The translations under genes and the position numbers were made by a program. This document shows, piece by piece, positions 62,690-64,000 of a stretch of DNA of 64,000 bases (within the stretch, counting starts at the first letter, position 1; the number at the start of each line of letters is the position of its first letter). The stretch covers positions 1,318,001-1,382,000 of the forward strand of contig VICG01000002.1 of assembly GCA_008692225.1 (NCBI GenBank), given 5' to 3'. The notes below the pieces were generated by a model. The model was not told the origin of the DNA, ran no database searches, and saw only the letters and a list, made by a program, of their open reading frames with translations. The DNA is from Monilinia fructicola (taxonomy: Eukaryota > Ascomycota > Leotiomycetes > Helotiales > Sclerotiniaceae).

Positions 62690-64000
62690 TTTATTTAATT
62701 CTACTCGACCATTCTGCTTTTTATAATTCATTCCCCTTTAAGCTTCCAAGATGATCTATCTTTCATCTATTCCTCGAGTAGTACATCCATTATCTATTTA
62801 AAGAGGTATAAATAATCCATCTTATATATCCATCCATCCACCTATCCATCATCCATTATCCATCATCCTCCATATATCTCTCTACCCAGCTATATTTCAC
62901 GGCAATATTGTTTGAGCTCACCATCATCTGACCAATCGCATTTCAGAGATGCGTTGAGCTGATAGTGTATGTCCCAGGTAGATGATGATACTGTACGGAG
63001 TATATATGATGCTACAACTGCCATTATACAAAGCGATAACTAACCAATCTTTCCAAGGTTAATCATTCTCTAATGGTGGTATTCGTTTATGGTCTCATTA
63101 CTCATCTCAGGAAAAGGGGAGCAATAAGATGACGATTAGATGATACCTAAATTAATGATGAAAAAGGTCTAAAGTTATCCATGCCGAATATAATTACTAG
63201 GTAGGCTAAAGAGAAAGGAATGATTGGCGATTAATGACAGATGCCATCAATTGGCCATTTGACCACAATACCAGTTACCATAATACCATAATACCATAGT
63301 ACCTCCTCCTATCAGTCTACTGGTACTCTCCAGGCTGTTCTGTATATTGTATACTGTATACTGTAATAACAACAATTGATGTCATCCTACACAATGCAAG
63401 CTAACAAAAAACGATGAGAGAAAAAAGAAGAAAAAAAAAAGCAAAAGGACAACTTCAAGGTTCAAAGATGCCTGCCTATCTTTAATTACCCCCGTCCATT
63501 AGCACACTGGTGGCATTTATGCACCGAAGACCCCTAGAACCCATCCATCCATCCATCCTGGAGGGGCCACCAAGTTCCAGCACAAGTCCGTCCAGCGTAC
63601 ACACACCACCTCGGCAGCCTCCCAATCCCCGACATGGCCATCATGTTGCGAGCGGGAACTCGAGAGAGGGTACCTGGCCGGGGCCAAACGACTTACAGTA
63701 CTTGAGAAGCAAATGATGAATGGGTTCATGGATGAATGCATGCATGCATGCATTTCGATTGGAATGATTAAGCATCTCGTCTGTCACGATGATGCAGATG
63801 GGAGGGAACCTTGCCGAATCGGCATGATGATGCGCAATTAAAGAGTCGTGCAGTACTGTATTGTATTTTCTTTCCTCGTGGGGGGTGGTATGGATGGGAT
63901 GGATGGATGGATTCATCGTGCTGGATCATATGCACTCCGCTAGCAGTAGGTAAGCAGGTAAGGAGGGAAGTAGTAAGTAGTAAGCATACTACATAGGTAA

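Larger units (their letters stand above)
60743..64000. other. Intergenic region dominated by simple repeats
   Basis: About 3.3 kb upstream of MSB1 with no supported gene. It is a mosaic of GATG, GAGT, TATAAA, CA and GGGAT/TGGAT arrays; overlapping open frames with Ser/His/Thr-rich or Pro-rich composition derive from them. Confidence 0.6.

Noticed and set aside
1..64000. CRISPR arrays, bacterial operons, telomeric TTAGGG arrays
   Set aside because: None is present. The spaced repeats are tandem micro- or minisatellites without unique spacers, and the genes are spliced and monocistronic.

Overview
The window looks like nuclear DNA of a filamentous ascomycete. Most multi-exon genes carry short GT-AG introns of about 48-100 nt, two tRNA genes contain introns, intergenic DNA is AT-rich and microsatellite-rich, and the gene content includes HET-domain, NACHT/STAND and esterase-ankyrin proteins together with fungal-type RPC34, ENT3 and MSB1 homologues. 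The protein style suggests a leotiomycete such as a Botrytis/Sclerotinia relative, but that placement is an inference that was not tested.

Layout. 1-9577: no gene I can support, only simple repeats. 9578-10743: an NADP-dependent medium-chain reductase (+). 11539-11617: tRNA-Thr(AGT) (-). 15843-17055: RNA polymerase III subunit RPC34 (+), convergent with a cyclophilin A gene at 17325-18270 (-). 19187-19560: an AT-only island. 21182-22909: an Ent3-type ENTH clathrin adaptor (+). From 23.8 to 34.8 kb is an accessory block: a NACHT-TPR STAND protein, an alpha/beta-hydrolase with ankyrin repeats, and a kelch-type single-pass membrane protein, all on +. From 36.3 to 41.9 kb are three tandem copies of a gene family I do not recognise. 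From 42.2 to 45.2 kb is non-coding repeat DNA: a 1.68-kb inverted repeat whose arms differ mainly by transitions, an AT-rich segment with repeat-like ends, and a 44-bp near-perfect palindrome. 47585-47672: tRNA-Val(CAC). 50021-52226: a HET-domain gene (-). 52512-52967: a 456-bp pogo-like MITE. 57317-60742: an Msb1-family morphogenesis protein (-), flanked by pentamer and tetramer arrays. The last 3 kb holds only simple repeats.

How the genes relate. RPC34, the tRNAs, cyclophilin, ENT3 and MSB1 are ordinary housekeeping genes. The NACHT-TPR, esterase-ankyrin and HET genes belong to the architectures used in fungal non-self recognition (established for the families; inferred here). They lie in the same 30 kb as the transposon debris and the tandem unknown family, so 23.8-53 kb reads as a fast-evolving accessory segment between conserved blocks.

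A cross-cutting observation: five gene models (cyclophilin, NACHT, esterase-ankyrin and tandem copies 1 and 2) each need a one-base correction, and in each case a short homopolymer lies at or near the site. The cyclophilin, which should be conserved, is one of them. Residual homopolymer errors in the assembly are therefore a more economical explanation than five independent pseudogenes, though read data would be needed to decide.
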